DNA from: Kordiimonadaceae bacterium
Lineage (GTDB): Bacteria > Pseudomonadota > Alphaproteobacteria > Sphingomonadales > Kordiimonadaceae
Assembly (NCBI GenBank): GCA_014238195.1
Contig: JABABO010000394.1
Location: 1 to 17,506 of the forward strand
Length of the DNA stretch: 17,506 nucleotides
Direction: 5' to 3'
A model generated the notes under the pieces. It did not search any database. It was not told where the DNA came from and saw only the letters and a program-made list of their open reading frames with translations. Within the stretch, counting starts at the first letter, position 1. Each line of letters begins with the position of its first letter. Position numbers and translations under genes: made by a program. This document shows, one piece after another, positions 6,592 through 14,846 of the stretch.

Positions 6592-7212
6592 TTAAAGCTC
6601 CTGTGGCAGGTCTATCGGTCCCTGAAAGCTGCGGATTTCGCGCCCTTTGTGAAACCAAAAATAGGTTGTCGTGGTGGGGAATGGTAATTGGATAACCAGT
6701 GGCTTCGATAACGCAACTGTTCGCAGTGTTGCACCTGTTGGAAGCACTAACGTTTCGTCATCTTCACCAGCACCAACGACTTCTATAAATGTTTCGCCTG
6801 AGCACTCCAACAGGGTTAGACTGCGGCCTGCCTCATAACCGACAGTGTGTTTTTTGTTTACGAAAACGCGCATAGGCCCACCGTCCTGTGTGGGTTGATC
6901 TATGGATATTGGCTGAGCTACATTGACCCAGTCAAAACCTGCTAGTGTTTTCGTAGCGACAGTACCATCCTCGCTACTGCTTGACCAATTGAAGGAACAG
7001 CAATCATATGACGGTGTTGCAATAGCGGTCTTACGCATTCCCGTGGGCAGTATCAAATTCTGGAAATCACCTTGGGTTATGCTGGTTACCGTCATCCAGG
7101 TATCCATCGATGGCACATCAGCATATTCCATCAATAGGCTATCCAGTCCTGCGGACACAAAAACACCCCCATCATCAGCTATGGCTTGCATCCGTTCAGT
7201 TGCTGTTATCAT
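6592..7212 (-). CDS. Hypothetical protein, beta-rich
   Basis: A 206-residue soluble protein that I do not recognise. It has no signal peptide or membrane segment. The sequence alternates short hydrophobic strands with turns (for example RSLTLLECSGETFIEVVGAG and ATLRTVALSKPLVIQLPFP), which suggests a beta-sandwich or cupin-like fold, but no metal-binding His motif of a cupin is obvious. A cysteine pair sits in SYDCCSFNW. The start at 7212 is the second of two adjacent ATGs and has a strong GGGGG Shine-Dalgarno five bases upstream; a TTG at 7233 would overlap the GST gene. It is the second gene of the leftward operon, eleven bases after the GST stop, and 76 bases precede the CurA-like gene. Confidence 0.7.
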   Translation of the reverse strand: MITATERMQAIADDGGVFVSAGLDSLLMEYADVPSMDTWMTVTSITQGDFQNLILPTGMRKTAIATPSYDCCSFNWSSSSEDGTVATKTLAGFDWVNVAQPISIDQPTQDGGPMRVFVNKKHTVGYEAGRSLTLLECSGETFIEVVGAGEDDETLVLPTGATLRTVALSKPLVIQLPFPTTTTYFWFHKGREIRSFQGPIDLPQEL

Positions 7213-7223
7213 CATCACCCCCT

Positions 7224-8378
7224 TTATTCCCAAACTTCAAGAAAGTCTTTGCGTGTTACACGGCGAGAGGTGCGTAAATCCAAAATAGGCTCCAGCCCTG
7301 TATCAGCGAAAAATTTACGGATTGTAGTCTGCTGAACTGGGTCAAGTGCAGCGAAATGATCTGTCAGGCGCTGCAAAATAAAAAACCGATATAGCATGAC
7401 TATACTGCTATTTTTTTGATCACGCCACTTGAACTCAGCAAACCCGATGCCTCTTTTGGTGGGGCCCTTCTGTCCATTCGTTCCTGGCTCTATTCCTGGG
7501 TGTTTTGCTATCCAGTCATTTGCAAAGGTGACATGAGATGTAATTTCACAAAGATATTCATCGGCCACATATTTCAGCAGCGCAACCAAGGTCTGTGGAA
7601 TATCTTCATCACTGAACACGTCGCTACCTGATTTCAAGTAAAGGTGATTTTCATTTCCAGCGGGTGCATTCATACGCTCAACCCACTGAAAAAGGTTGGG
7701 AGCTTTTTGCTGCATCAAAGACAATGGCTTTGGGTCGCGGCCTAAATGGGCGAACAGGGGCCCAAACAGCGCGTAATCTGCAATGGTTGGCCGACCGCCC
7801 AGTAAAAAGGGGTGTTTTGAAAGGTGTGCTTCGATTATATCCAGAAATTCATGATACGATGCTTCAACGTCTGTATGCAGATCATCAAGTACGCCAAAGT
7901 TCTTTGCGGCTTTGCGCATACGGCCACTAGCATGGAGGAAAAAGCTTTCCTGTTCTTCAGCGGATAGAGCAGGGGGCAGAACATCTTGGAACGATACTTT
8001 CAAAAAGTCTAAGTTCTCCTTGTCGAAATTCCATCGATAATGCATGGCTGGGCGCAACAGTCCCTCGCTGCCAAACAATTCTAGTAAATGAGCAATAGCC
8101 TGCATTAAAGGTGATTCGGCATGCATTGAGCCTTTGTGCGGTTCGTTCTCATTCAGATAGTCCAGTATGATAGTGCCATCCTGAAGTATCGCTTCTTCGG
8201 GAGTTTTGAGAACTGGTACGATCCATCTGTTGGTAATTGGTATGATATCATTGGCAAATTCAGGCAGGCCAGCAGCGCGTTCAATAAAATTAATACCATG
8301 GTATCGCATATATGCTCTAACCTTCGCCGTATAAAGCGAAGCCATCATGCCATACAAAATATAGGGTTTTTTTATCAT
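7224..8378 (-). CDS. Glutathione S-transferase-like protein, long form
   Basis: A 384-residue protein with a thioredoxin-fold N-terminus (about 5-80: YILYGMMASLYTAKVRAYM, the cis-proline strand VPVL at 54-57, and QDGTIILDYL at 66-75 where GSTs bind the glutathione gamma-glutamyl group) and an all-helical domain with PFLLGGRPTIADYAL (190-204), the usual GST C-domain signature. It is much longer than a typical GST of 200-230 residues; about 130 residues after the C-domain are of unknown role. HYRWNF (113-118) is shared with the GST at 9579-10622, so the two are paralogs. First gene of the leftward operon, with AAGGTG before the ATG. It probably conjugates or isomerises an electrophile; the substrate is unknown. 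Confidence 0.85.
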   Translation of the reverse strand: MIKKPYILYGMMASLYTAKVRAYMRYHGINFIERAAGLPEFANDIIPITNRWIVPVLKTPEEAILQDGTIILDYLNENEPHKGSMHAESPLMQAIAHLLELFGSEGLLRPAMHYRWNFDKENLDFLKVSFQDVLPPALSAEEQESFFLHASGRMRKAAKNFGVLDDLHTDVEASYHEFLDIIEAHLSKHPFLLGGRPTIADYALFGPLFAHLGRDPKPLSLMQQKAPNLFQWVERMNAPAGNENHLYLKSGSDVFSDEDIPQTLVALLKYVADEYLCEITSHVTFANDWIAKHPGIEPGTNGQKGPTKRGIGFAEFKWRDQKNSSIVMLYRFFILQRLTDHFAALDPVQQTTIRKFFADTGLEPILDLRTSRRVTRKDFLEVWE

Positions 8379-8514
8379 ATCTACACCTTGGGAATAATTT
8401 TAATAACAGTCGCTACAATATATTGACATAATGTGTGCCATAATATTTAATTGTTTGCAAGAGTGGATAAGAATAAATTGAAAATTCCATGAAGATGGAG
8501 ATAAGGACAGTATC
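8379..8514. promoter_or_regulatory. Divergent promoter region of the detoxification cluster
   Basis: This 136-base gap separates the eight-gene leftward operon from the two-gene rightward operon. For the rightward side, TTGACA at 8423-8428 and TTTAAT at 8446-8451 (17-base spacer) form a reasonable promoter. A perfect palindrome CAATATATTG (8416-8425) overlaps the TTGACA box, and CATAAT recurs at 8427-8432 and 8439-8444. These could be the site of a regulator, but none is encoded in the cluster. No clear leftward boxes were found. Confidence 0.35.
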
Positions 8515-9567
8515 ATGAGGAAGATAGCAGGTGTTTTAGTGGCTATTGTCTTTTTAGTCGTTTTGGGGCGTGAGGCGATCAGCACAGCGTTGTTTAGCTA
8601 TATAATGCAAAACCGTATGCAAGAAGCAATCGACACGCAATTTGAAGATGGTATTCATGTTGGTCTTTGCGGCGCAGGTTCACCGCTTCCAGATCCTGTT
8701 CGCAGTGCCCCGTGCACTTTTGTTATTGCTGGAGATAAAACATTTATCTTTGATGTGGGTAGTAGCGCAAATATTGCTGCTATGGGCGTTATACCAGGCT
8801 CAATTGATGCGGTTTTTCTGACCCATTTTCATTCTGATCATATTGGTGACCTTGGGGAACTGTCTATGCAGCGCTGGATATCAGCCAATCATTCACAGCC
8901 ACTTCCTGTGTATGGACCAGAAGGAGTAGGGCAGGTTGTTGGTGGCTTTAATATGGCCTATGCAATGGACAATCTATATCGTACTGCTCATCACGGCGAA
9001 GACATTGCACCCGCGTTAGGGGCTGGTGCGGTGGCAATGCCCTTTATGGTGTCGGGAACAGATAGAATTGCTGTTTTCGAAGATGATACACTTAAAATTT
9101 CCGCCTTCGCTGTTGGCCATCACCCTGTAGAACCCAGTGTCGGATATAGGATCGATTATAAAGGTCGCTCGGTCGTTATAAGTGGCGATACTGTTCAATC
9201 AGATACTGTTTTGAAACATGCCAACGGTGTTGACCTTCTCCTTCATGAAGGCCTGTCAAAAAGATTGGTTAAGCTTGCAGAAGAGAGTGCAAACGCAGCT
9301 GGACAAACTACAATGGCAAAAATTTTCTATGATATTCCAGACTATCACACAGACCCAGATGAAGCCGCAGCACTAGCAGAGGCCGCTGGAGTGAGACATT
9401 TGGCCTTTACCCATATTGTACCCATGCTACCATTGCCGGGGATGAAGAGTATTTACCTCGGTGATGCGGAAGACATTTATTCAGGCCTTATCACGATTGG
9501 ACAGGATGGAGATGTCTTTTCGCTTTTAGTTGGAACAACACAAATAACAGTAAAAAATCGTCTATAA
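8515..9567 (+). CDS. Metallo-beta-lactamase-fold hydrolase, membrane-anchored or exported
   Basis: A 350-residue protein. A hydrophobic N-terminal stretch (about 4-20) reads as a signal peptide or anchor, so the enzyme is probably periplasmic. The metal ligands are clear: THFHSDH at 103-109 (H104, H106, D108, H109), VGHHPVEPSVGY (200-211) with a further His, SGDT with D225, and FTH with H300. The GHHPVEPSVGYR segment resembles the RNase Z / arylsulfatase AtsA branch of the family rather than beta-lactamases. Substrates in this branch are phosphodiesters or sulfate esters; which applies is unknown. AAGGA lies seven or so bases before the ATG. It is followed after eleven bases by a GST gene, so the two form an operon. 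Confidence 0.85.
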   Translation: MRKIAGVLVAIVFLVVLGREAISTALFSYIMQNRMQEAIDTQFEDGIHVGLCGAGSPLPDPVRSAPCTFVIAGDKTFIFDVGSSANIAAMGVIPGSIDAVFLTHFHSDHIGDLGELSMQRWISANHSQPLPVYGPEGVGQVVGGFNMAYAMDNLYRTAHHGEDIAPALGAGAVAMPFMVSGTDRIAVFEDDTLKISAFAVGHHPVEPSVGYRIDYKGRSVVISGDTVQSDTVLKHANGVDLLLHEGLSKRLVKLAEESANAAGQTTMAKIFYDIPDYHTDPDEAAALAEAAGVRHLAFTHIVPMLPLPGMKSIYLGDAEDIYSGLITIGQDGDVFSLLVGTTQITVKNRL

Positions 9568-9578
9568 AGGAAATTACC

Positions 9579-10622
9579 ATGTCTGACCGTCTTCGTGTTA
9601 TCGGTGGTACCATGTCACCTTACAGCAGAAAAATGGTGGCATTACTGCGCTATCGTCATATACCGTACCAAGTCATTTGGGGCGACATTAATCAAAAGCT
9701 ACCAGAAATGGGAATTGAAAAGCCAAAGCCTATGCTATATCCGGTTTTTCTATTGCCAAATGAAGCTGGGGAAGACGTTGCGACAGTAGATTCGACGCCG
9801 ATCATCAGAAGGCTTGAGCGCGAGTATGAAGGGCGGTCAGTATTACCAGCAGACCCTATACTCGGATTTCTAAACTATCTTCTCGAAGATTTTAGTGACG
9901 AGTGGGTTGTAAAGTTCATGTTCCATTATCGCTGGAATTTTAAGCGGGATATTGAGGTATCTGGCCCAAAATTAATTTTTAGCAGCATGAATACTTTACC
10001 GAGCGATATCGCAGAGCAGATGAGCAATATGTTCACGCAGCGCCAAATCAGCCGCCAGTTCTGGATTGGGTCCAATGACGTCACAGCACCGATTATTGAA
10101 GCATCATATAAACGGTTCCTGTCTATTCTGGATAAGCATCTCGCAGTCCAGCCATTCTTGCTGGGAACACGGCCTTCTTCGGCAGATTTCGCACTTTGCG
10201 GGCAGCTGACACAGCTGATTGCAGAGGACCCCACACCTAGGGATATTGCCCATGACCTGTCGCTCAGAGTTGTTAGCTGGGTTGATATTATGGAAGACCA
10301 AAGTGGTGTTGATGCAAAAACTGCATCCTGGAATAGCTCCGACGCATTGCCAGACACATTATTTGCTTTGCTAACTGAGGTCGGTCGCACGTATGTGCCC
10401 ACGATGCTGGCGAACGCTAAGGCTGTGATGAACGGCGAAGAAAGCTGGGCGTGTCAAGTCGATGGGGGGCTGTGGGAGCAGCCGATAAATGTGTATCAAG
10501 CGAAATGTATAGGATGGGTTCGAGACGAGTTTGAAAAACTGAATCAGGAACATCAGACCCAAGTGCTGAAATTATTAGCAGGAACTGACTGTGAAGCATT
10601 GGTTGCTGATCTCACCCCTTGA
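9579..10622 (+). CDS. Glutathione S-transferase-like protein, long form (paralog)
   Basis: A 347-residue protein with a GST thioredoxin domain (about 5-85: GGTMSPYSRKMVALLRY, with Ser13-Pro14-Tyr15-Ser16 in place of a CxxC or Ser/Cys active site, and the cis-proline strand LYPVFLL) and a helical C-domain carrying PFLLGTRPSSADFAL (192-206). HYRWNF at 116-121 and the C-domain signature are shared with the GST at 7224-8378, but the rest is well diverged, so the duplication is old. It also has an extra C-terminal segment of about 120 residues. AAAGGAAA precedes the ATG and overlaps the end of the hydrolase gene. It may work on the hydrolase product; the real substrate is unknown. Confidence 0.85.
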   Translation: MSDRLRVIGGTMSPYSRKMVALLRYRHIPYQVIWGDINQKLPEMGIEKPKPMLYPVFLLPNEAGEDVATVDSTPIIRRLEREYEGRSVLPADPILGFLNYLLEDFSDEWVVKFMFHYRWNFKRDIEVSGPKLIFSSMNTLPSDIAEQMSNMFTQRQISRQFWIGSNDVTAPIIEASYKRFLSILDKHLAVQPFLLGTRPSSADFALCGQLTQLIAEDPTPRDIAHDLSLRVVSWVDIMEDQSGVDAKTASWNSSDALPDTLFALLTEVGRTYVPTMLANAKAVMNGEESWACQVDGGLWEQPINVYQAKCIGWVRDEFEKLNQEHQTQVLKLLAGTDCEALVADLTP

Positions 10623-10627
10623 AAAAA

Positions 10628-10644
10628 TAGAGCAAAAAACTCTA
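10628..10644 (+). terminator. Weak hairpin after the rightward GST gene
   Basis: TAGAG (10628-10632) and CTCTA (10640-10644) form a five-base stem right after the GST stop and are followed by ATTTTA. Stem and T-tract are short, so termination would be weak. A second inverted repeat, GAGGGAA/TTCCCTC, at 10730-10736/10753-10759 overlaps the stop of the opposing HerA gene. Nothing else is seen in the 135-base gap. Confidence 0.35.
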
Positions 10645-10757
10645 ATTTTAAATGGTCCAAATAATGGGTTCGCTTCAATCATCGAAAGGACTCTACGCAT
10701 GAATGGAGGAACTTTGGGGTGCAGGTCAGGAGGGAAAATTTTTGAGATTTCATTCCC

Positions 10758-12602
10758 TCACTTCAACATTCGATCAACAGCATTTGCTATATTATCAGCA
10801 CCAGCCTCATTCTCAGAAACCCATCCCTTAATAAAGGAAATATCATTAGAATTGGGTTGTTGGTCTGCCGTCAAAGTATTCAGTCTAATACGAGCAGGAA
10901 GCGCCGCCGCTTCTCCAACAAATATTGCTTCTTGTCTAGGCATAGATGATAACAAAGCCGTCATTCCCGAAAGATTGTCTGGCAGGAACTTCGCCACATG
11001 ACTCTGATCATTACTATTGGTTAGGCGCAATACTACCCATGTATTGCATTGAGAGATCACAGTGCCTTCAACATCTGACGGGCGTTGTGATACTAGCATC
11101 AAGCCAAGGCCATACTTACGTCCCTCTCGGGCTATTCTTCGTATTGCCGCCTGAGCCACTGCATATTGAGCTTCCCCACGATTTGGAACATACCGGTGCG
11201 CTTCTTCACAGACTAATACGACCGGATCGTTTTCTCGCTCTGACCTCGTCTGGTGCAGTTTGTACTGAAATAAGAGACGGGCAATTGCGCCGGTCAAGGG
11301 ACCAGCCACTTCGGATGGCAGACCCGAGATGTCCACTATCTTGAGATACTCCTCACCGTTCTTAGCAATGAATTGACGAAGTATAGAGTTCAAGTTTGGG
11401 GCTTCGTCGGTATACTCTTCCATCATAAACCTGATACGGATATCACCTTCTAATACCCTAAGCTTATTCAGTATTGGAGCAAAGGTCTTTTGAAACTCTC
11501 CCGGCGGCACTGGCTTATTTGTGGCATCCTTCATAGCCTGTCGATTTACTATATGAGCCTTAAATTCTTCCAAACTGAACGGTAGTGGCCGGTCTCTATC
11601 AAATGATAGTATTTGTTCCTCTGACACACCATCACACGGTATAGGATCTTCATGATGCATACTCTCAGGTATTCTTACCCCATCTACTGTATCGTCCATT
11701 TTGGGCATAGCTGATTGAGCTAGCCCTGCATGAACCATCCTAGCATTGGTCAACGCTTTATAAACGACATTCGCTTGTGAAGTTGCCTCAAACTCAGTCT
11801 TGCCAATAATTAATGACCGAAACTCATCCGAAGACATCAGCCAGTAAGGAAGTTTAAGTTCTGTGTGATCATCATCTTCTTCGTTTACCATTGATGCGTA
11901 AGCTCGATACACATCTGCCCGCCCTCTGAATGCTGCTGCATACTCACCATGCGGGTCCAGCAACACCAAATGAGGCTTCACTGTTTGTTTGTCGACCCGA
12001 TGTTCAAGCACTGCATGCAATACCGCCGATACCGTGCTAGACTTCCCTGAGCCAGTAGAACCCAATATCGCACAATGATGCCCAAACATCTTATCAATAT
12101 TGGCCTTACACTTCACACGTGACGCCCCAACGTAATGACCAATTTGCGCATAGGCCGACGCACTTCCTCTCTCAGACTCTACCCCTTCATATAGTTTCGT
12201 TTGCTCTGGTTGTGTAACCAAATATACCGACTGAAGGGGCAATGGATAAGAAGATACTCCACGTTTAAACTTAAATGAGTTGGCACTCTCATTCCAGAAA
12301 CCATCACCCAAAATGTCGGCTTCGATAATCCGTCGATCATATGAGACGCCGTGACCGATTTTAGGAGTAGCAGCCGTTTCTTCATCAGATTGAAGGCGTA
12401 GCATAGATACTGTTACAAACAGCAACCTGCGCCCTAAGTGTAATTTTAGCAGGCTTCCAATTTGACCGATTTCGTAGACTCGCCCTCCGTGGGACCGTGT
12501 AAGTTCGGTAACGTTTCTATTGAGAACAATCTTCACTGAGGAACCAGCTACTTCAAAGACAGTTCCTATTGAAAGCTTAGCTTCTTCACTAAACATATTC
12601 AT
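10758..12602 (-). CDS. herA: HerA-like ATPase of a SIR2-HerA defence module
   Basis: A 614-residue HerA/FtsK-type P-loop ATPase. A beta-rich N-terminus of about 75 residues fits the HAS-barrel. The Walker A motif GSTGSGKS is at 181-188, LDPHGEY at 215-221, the Walker B block VVLVCEEAHRYV at 461-472 with E466/E467, and SQRPSD (505-510) follows, a typical HerA sensor segment. The region 240-400 is a helical insert. HerA proteins form hexameric rings. The start overlaps the stop of the SIR2 gene (ATGA) and has GGGAGG upstream. In published SIR2-HerA (Nezha) systems HerA and SIR2 assemble into one complex that degrades DNA and/or depletes NAD+ on phage infection; gene order, overlap and lengths fit. 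Cytoplasmic. Confidence 0.92.
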   Translation of the reverse strand: MNMFSEEAKLSIGTVFEVAGSSVKIVLNRNVTELTRSHGGRVYEIGQIGSLLKLHLGRRLLFVTVSMLRLQSDEETAATPKIGHGVSYDRRIIEADILGDGFWNESANSFKFKRGVSSYPLPLQSVYLVTQPEQTKLYEGVESERGSASAYAQIGHYVGASRVKCKANIDKMFGHHCAILGSTGSGKSSTVSAVLHAVLEHRVDKQTVKPHLVLLDPHGEYAAAFRGRADVYRAYASMVNEEDDDHTELKLPYWLMSSDEFRSLIIGKTEFEATSQANVVYKALTNARMVHAGLAQSAMPKMDDTVDGVRIPESMHHEDPIPCDGVSEEQILSFDRDRPLPFSLEEFKAHIVNRQAMKDATNKPVPPGEFQKTFAPILNKLRVLEGDIRIRFMMEEYTDEAPNLNSILRQFIAKNGEEYLKIVDISGLPSEVAGPLTGAIARLLFQYKLHQTRSERENDPVVLVCEEAHRYVPNRGEAQYAVAQAAIRRIAREGRKYGLGLMLVSQRPSDVEGTVISQCNTWVVLRLTNSNDQSHVAKFLPDNLSGMTALLSSMPRQEAIFVGEAAALPARIRLNTLTADQQPNSNDISFIKGWVSENEAGADNIANAVDRMLK

Positions 12603-13828
12603 TGGATAGCCTCCCTTACATCTGCAGGAAGGCCATCTCTGAGTAGGGTGGTTATACCTTTATAATCCCACCAATCCCTAGACCTGTCCGAGAAATTAAA
12701 TACAGGCCCAGTTTGTCCGCGATAGATACCTTTAGGGCTGACAATATAGAGTCTTTCGGCAAACCGTGATTTCTGCCAATCCGCCAGAGTCTTTGGAAGT
12801 CGACCTTCAGGATTATTGTCAGACTTGGGTTCATCAGTAAACGCCACCATAGTCAATTCAGGATTGTTGCCCATCGCGATTTCAATATCGGCATTAATAT
12901 GCTCATCACCAAATGAATATCCAGTGACTAAAAGAGTGTGATCACCTGCTTGCCCGAGACGCCCTCGAAAGCTTTGGAACAATCCTAAAAATGGGTCAGT
13001 CTGAGCGTTTGCATACTTAGTGGATTGCGGATAGATCATTACCTGCCCTTCTTTACCTGCAGAGTGCAGGTCGCCAGATCGTATTCTCAATAGGGGGGAA
13101 TGACTGATTTTTGAGCGATACCAGTCAATCGAACCATGGAGCTTTATTAGGACTGCTTTTGCGTCATTCAGCCGCAAATGTTCAAACCCCTGCCAGTAGG
13201 CGACTGCCCCTCCAGTGAACCCATCCACATAGGATATCTGATTTAGTGCGAGGGCGTCTTCAATCAATGTATCATAATTGGTAGTGAAAAAATGAATTGC
13301 ACCGCGATGCTTTTCTACACCAGCACGCGTCACATTAAAGAGCGCATCAATGAAATCCTTATGCTCCGTTACATCCACGAGGCTACTTGAGAAATCACCA
13401 ATTTCCTCTTCGATACCTTGATCTGTATTTGGCGCAATGTAACCCCAGCGAAGCGTTTCCGCTATCAATTCCAAAAGAGCCAAATGAACCTCAGTCAGAT
13501 CCATTTTTTTGGCTGTTACTTCACCGATCGTTACGGTCTTGGTTTTGGATCGTTCAGAGAGCGAGATCATATCCGCGAGATACGTCAGGAAGACCTCAAT
13601 GTGTGCATCATCAGGAAGGTCCGACTTAATGTGATTGATAACCTTAAGTGCTATCGGGTCATTCTTAAACCTTGTTGTTTTCGCTTGAGACAATACTCTC
13701 TCAGAAAGCGGATACATCAGTGGGATATTCGCGTTTCGACTGACACCTGCGCCCATGAGCCATGTTTGACATGGAGCGAATAGGTGTTTCTCTAGTTGCT
13801 CTGCAATATCATGACTGTTTTTGTTCAT
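12599..13828 (-). CDS. SIR2-domain NADase-like effector of a SIR2-HerA defence module
   Basis: A 409-residue protein with a SIR2 domain of the defence type. The NAD-binding loop is GAGVS (26-30), the catalytic pocket TTNYD at 182-186 (N184), the catalytic histidine KLHGS (H231), and a late GYSFGDEH (303-310) matches the conserved C-terminal SIR2 strand. No zinc-ribbon Cys pairs of protein deacetylases are seen, which favours NAD+ hydrolysis over deacetylation. AAGG lies five bases before the ATG; the alternative start positions are worse. The gene is first in the operon, and its stop overlaps the HerA start, so the two products should be made in a fixed ratio. By family knowledge this is the effector of an abortive-infection type response. 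Confidence 0.92.
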   Translation of the reverse strand: MNKNSHDIAEQLEKHLFAPCQTWLMGAGVSRNANIPLMYPLSERVLSQAKTTRFKNDPIALKVINHIKSDLPDDAHIEVFLTYLADMISLSERSKTKTVTIGEVTAKKMDLTEVHLALLELIAETLRWGYIAPNTDQGIEEEIGDFSSSLVDVTEHKDFIDALFNVTRAGVEKHRGAIHFFTTNYDTLIEDALALNQISYVDGFTGGAVAYWQGFEHLRLNDAKAVLIKLHGSIDWYRSKISHSPLLRIRSGDLHSAGKEGQVMIYPQSTKYANAQTDPFLGLFQSFRGRLGQAGDHTLLVTGYSFGDEHINADIEIAMGNNPELTMVAFTDEPKSDNNPEGRLPKTLADWQKSRFAERLYIVSPKGIYRGQTGPVFNFSDRSRDWWDYKGITTLLRDGLPADVREAIQ

Positions 13829-14133
13829 TTTAGCCTTCTGAGTGATATAAATTTATTAGTTTAACCTTAAACGATAAAAGTGAGTATACAACACTCTAAC
13901 TGTTTAGTTCTTAACTCTGACCTGCAATGAAGCAGTACTTCACATAGCTCAGATACACTTGGGCAACAAACCTATCCTTTTCAATGGGAGTATGTGCCCC
14001 TCACCACATAATGCATAGATAACGTGTACTGTCCACTTAATGCATTATCGTCCGCGATCATTATTGGTGCGGCCTAAATTACACAAATATATTTTTGACT
14101 ATATTGCCCCGAGTTCTATCCATTTTTTGAAGG
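13829..14133. promoter_or_regulatory. Intergenic region upstream of the SIR2-HerA operon
   Basis: This 305-base stretch holds no gene I can support. For the leftward operon, TATACT (opposite strand of 13883-13888) is a possible -10 box 55 bases before the SIR2 start; no good -35 is seen. TGAAG/CTTCA at 13928-13932/13938-13942 makes a short hairpin, and a larger inverted repeat lies at 14008-14048. The carbonic anhydrase gene ends at the right side, so the region also holds its transcription end, but no clear terminator was found. Confidence 0.3.
14008..14048. repeat. Inverted repeat with 9-base arms
   Basis: ATAATGCAT (14008-14016) and ATGCATTAT (14040-14048) are perfect inverted copies separated by 23 bases. 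They lie between the carbonic anhydrase gene and the SIR2-HerA module. They could be an operator, the remnant of an insertion boundary, or a weak hairpin; the sequence does not decide. Confidence 0.5.
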
Positions 14134-14784
14134 TTATCCGCTTAGGTCTTTTAAAATAAAGTCACCCGACGGCGTTTCTTTTACCAAGTGTAAAAGCCCC
14201 GTATGTATGTCATACAGCGTACCATGTATGTTTAGATCACCGCGCTTTATGGCTTCGCTGATAAATGGGAAGGTACCAAGGTTTTGCACAGAAACACCAA
14301 TTGATGTGATCTCTAATGCGCTCGCGCGGGCTTGCGGTTCAGAAGGCAAAGTATCCCCATGGTTTTTAATCCACGTGTCGAGCGGCCTCATCCATGTTGA
14401 TACAAGGCTTGGTGTGCCAAAATCTGGGCAAGCATTTCCTGCTGCTACATGGGCAATACCACCGCAGCCCGTGTGACCCATCACAATAATGTTGCGGACT
14501 TTTAGGGCTGTCACACCGTATTCAAGTGCAGCTTGACTGCTGGTGCTTTCTGATACCGCGACAAAAGGGGAAACTTGTGCCGCAATATTGCGTACCATAA
14601 ATAAATCACCAGGCCCTGCACCGAATATATCATGGGGTACAATGCGACTATCTGAGCACGTAATCAGTAACGTATGGGGTGGTTGCCCATTTTTGGCGAG
14701 GTTTTCGTATTTTGTAAGTTCATTGTGATAAGTGTGACTGACAAATTGCTTGTGTCCATCTACTAAAATTGTATCAAGGGCCAT
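14134..14784 (-). CDS. Beta-class carbonic anhydrase
   Basis: A 216-residue beta-carbonic anhydrase with the expected zinc and active-site residues: C43, D45 and R47 in ITCSDSRIVP, then H104 and C107 in MGHTGCGG. GDLFMVRNIAAQV (60-71) and NLGTFPFISEAIKRGDLNIHG near the C-terminus are also typical of the family, and the length is normal. It interconverts CO2 and bicarbonate in the cytoplasm. GGAGC lies seven bases upstream of the ATG, supporting this start. It follows a MarR-family gene in the same direction after 62 bases, so they may be co-transcribed. Confidence 0.95.
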   Translation of the reverse strand: MALDTILVDGHKQFVSHTYHNELTKYENLAKNGQPPHTLLITCSDSRIVPHDIFGAGPGDLFMVRNIAAQVSPFVAVSESTSSQAALEYGVTALKVRNIIVMGHTGCGGIAHVAAGNACPDFGTPSLVSTWMRPLDTWIKNHGDTLPSEPQARASALEITSIGVSVQNLGTFPFISEAIKRGDLNIHGTLYDIHTGLLHLVKETPSGDFILKDLSG

Positions 14785-14846
14785 TGTTTTGCTCCGATAA
14801 TTTTGCTAGCTACTCCGAAATTTAAGCCTGCTAGTCATACACACAT

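Noticed and set aside
8515..9567. Beta-lactamase (antibiotic resistance) call for the metallo-hydrolase
   Set aside because: The motifs after HxHxDH match the RNase Z/arylsulfatase-like branch, and the context is metabolic.
9926..10402. Long reverse-strand frame opposite the rightward GST gene
   Set aside because: It lies wholly antisense to a well-supported GST gene and encodes no recognisable domain.
12599..13828. SIR2 as a protein deacetylase
   Set aside because: The zinc-ribbon cysteines of deacetylase sirtuins are absent and the partner is HerA.
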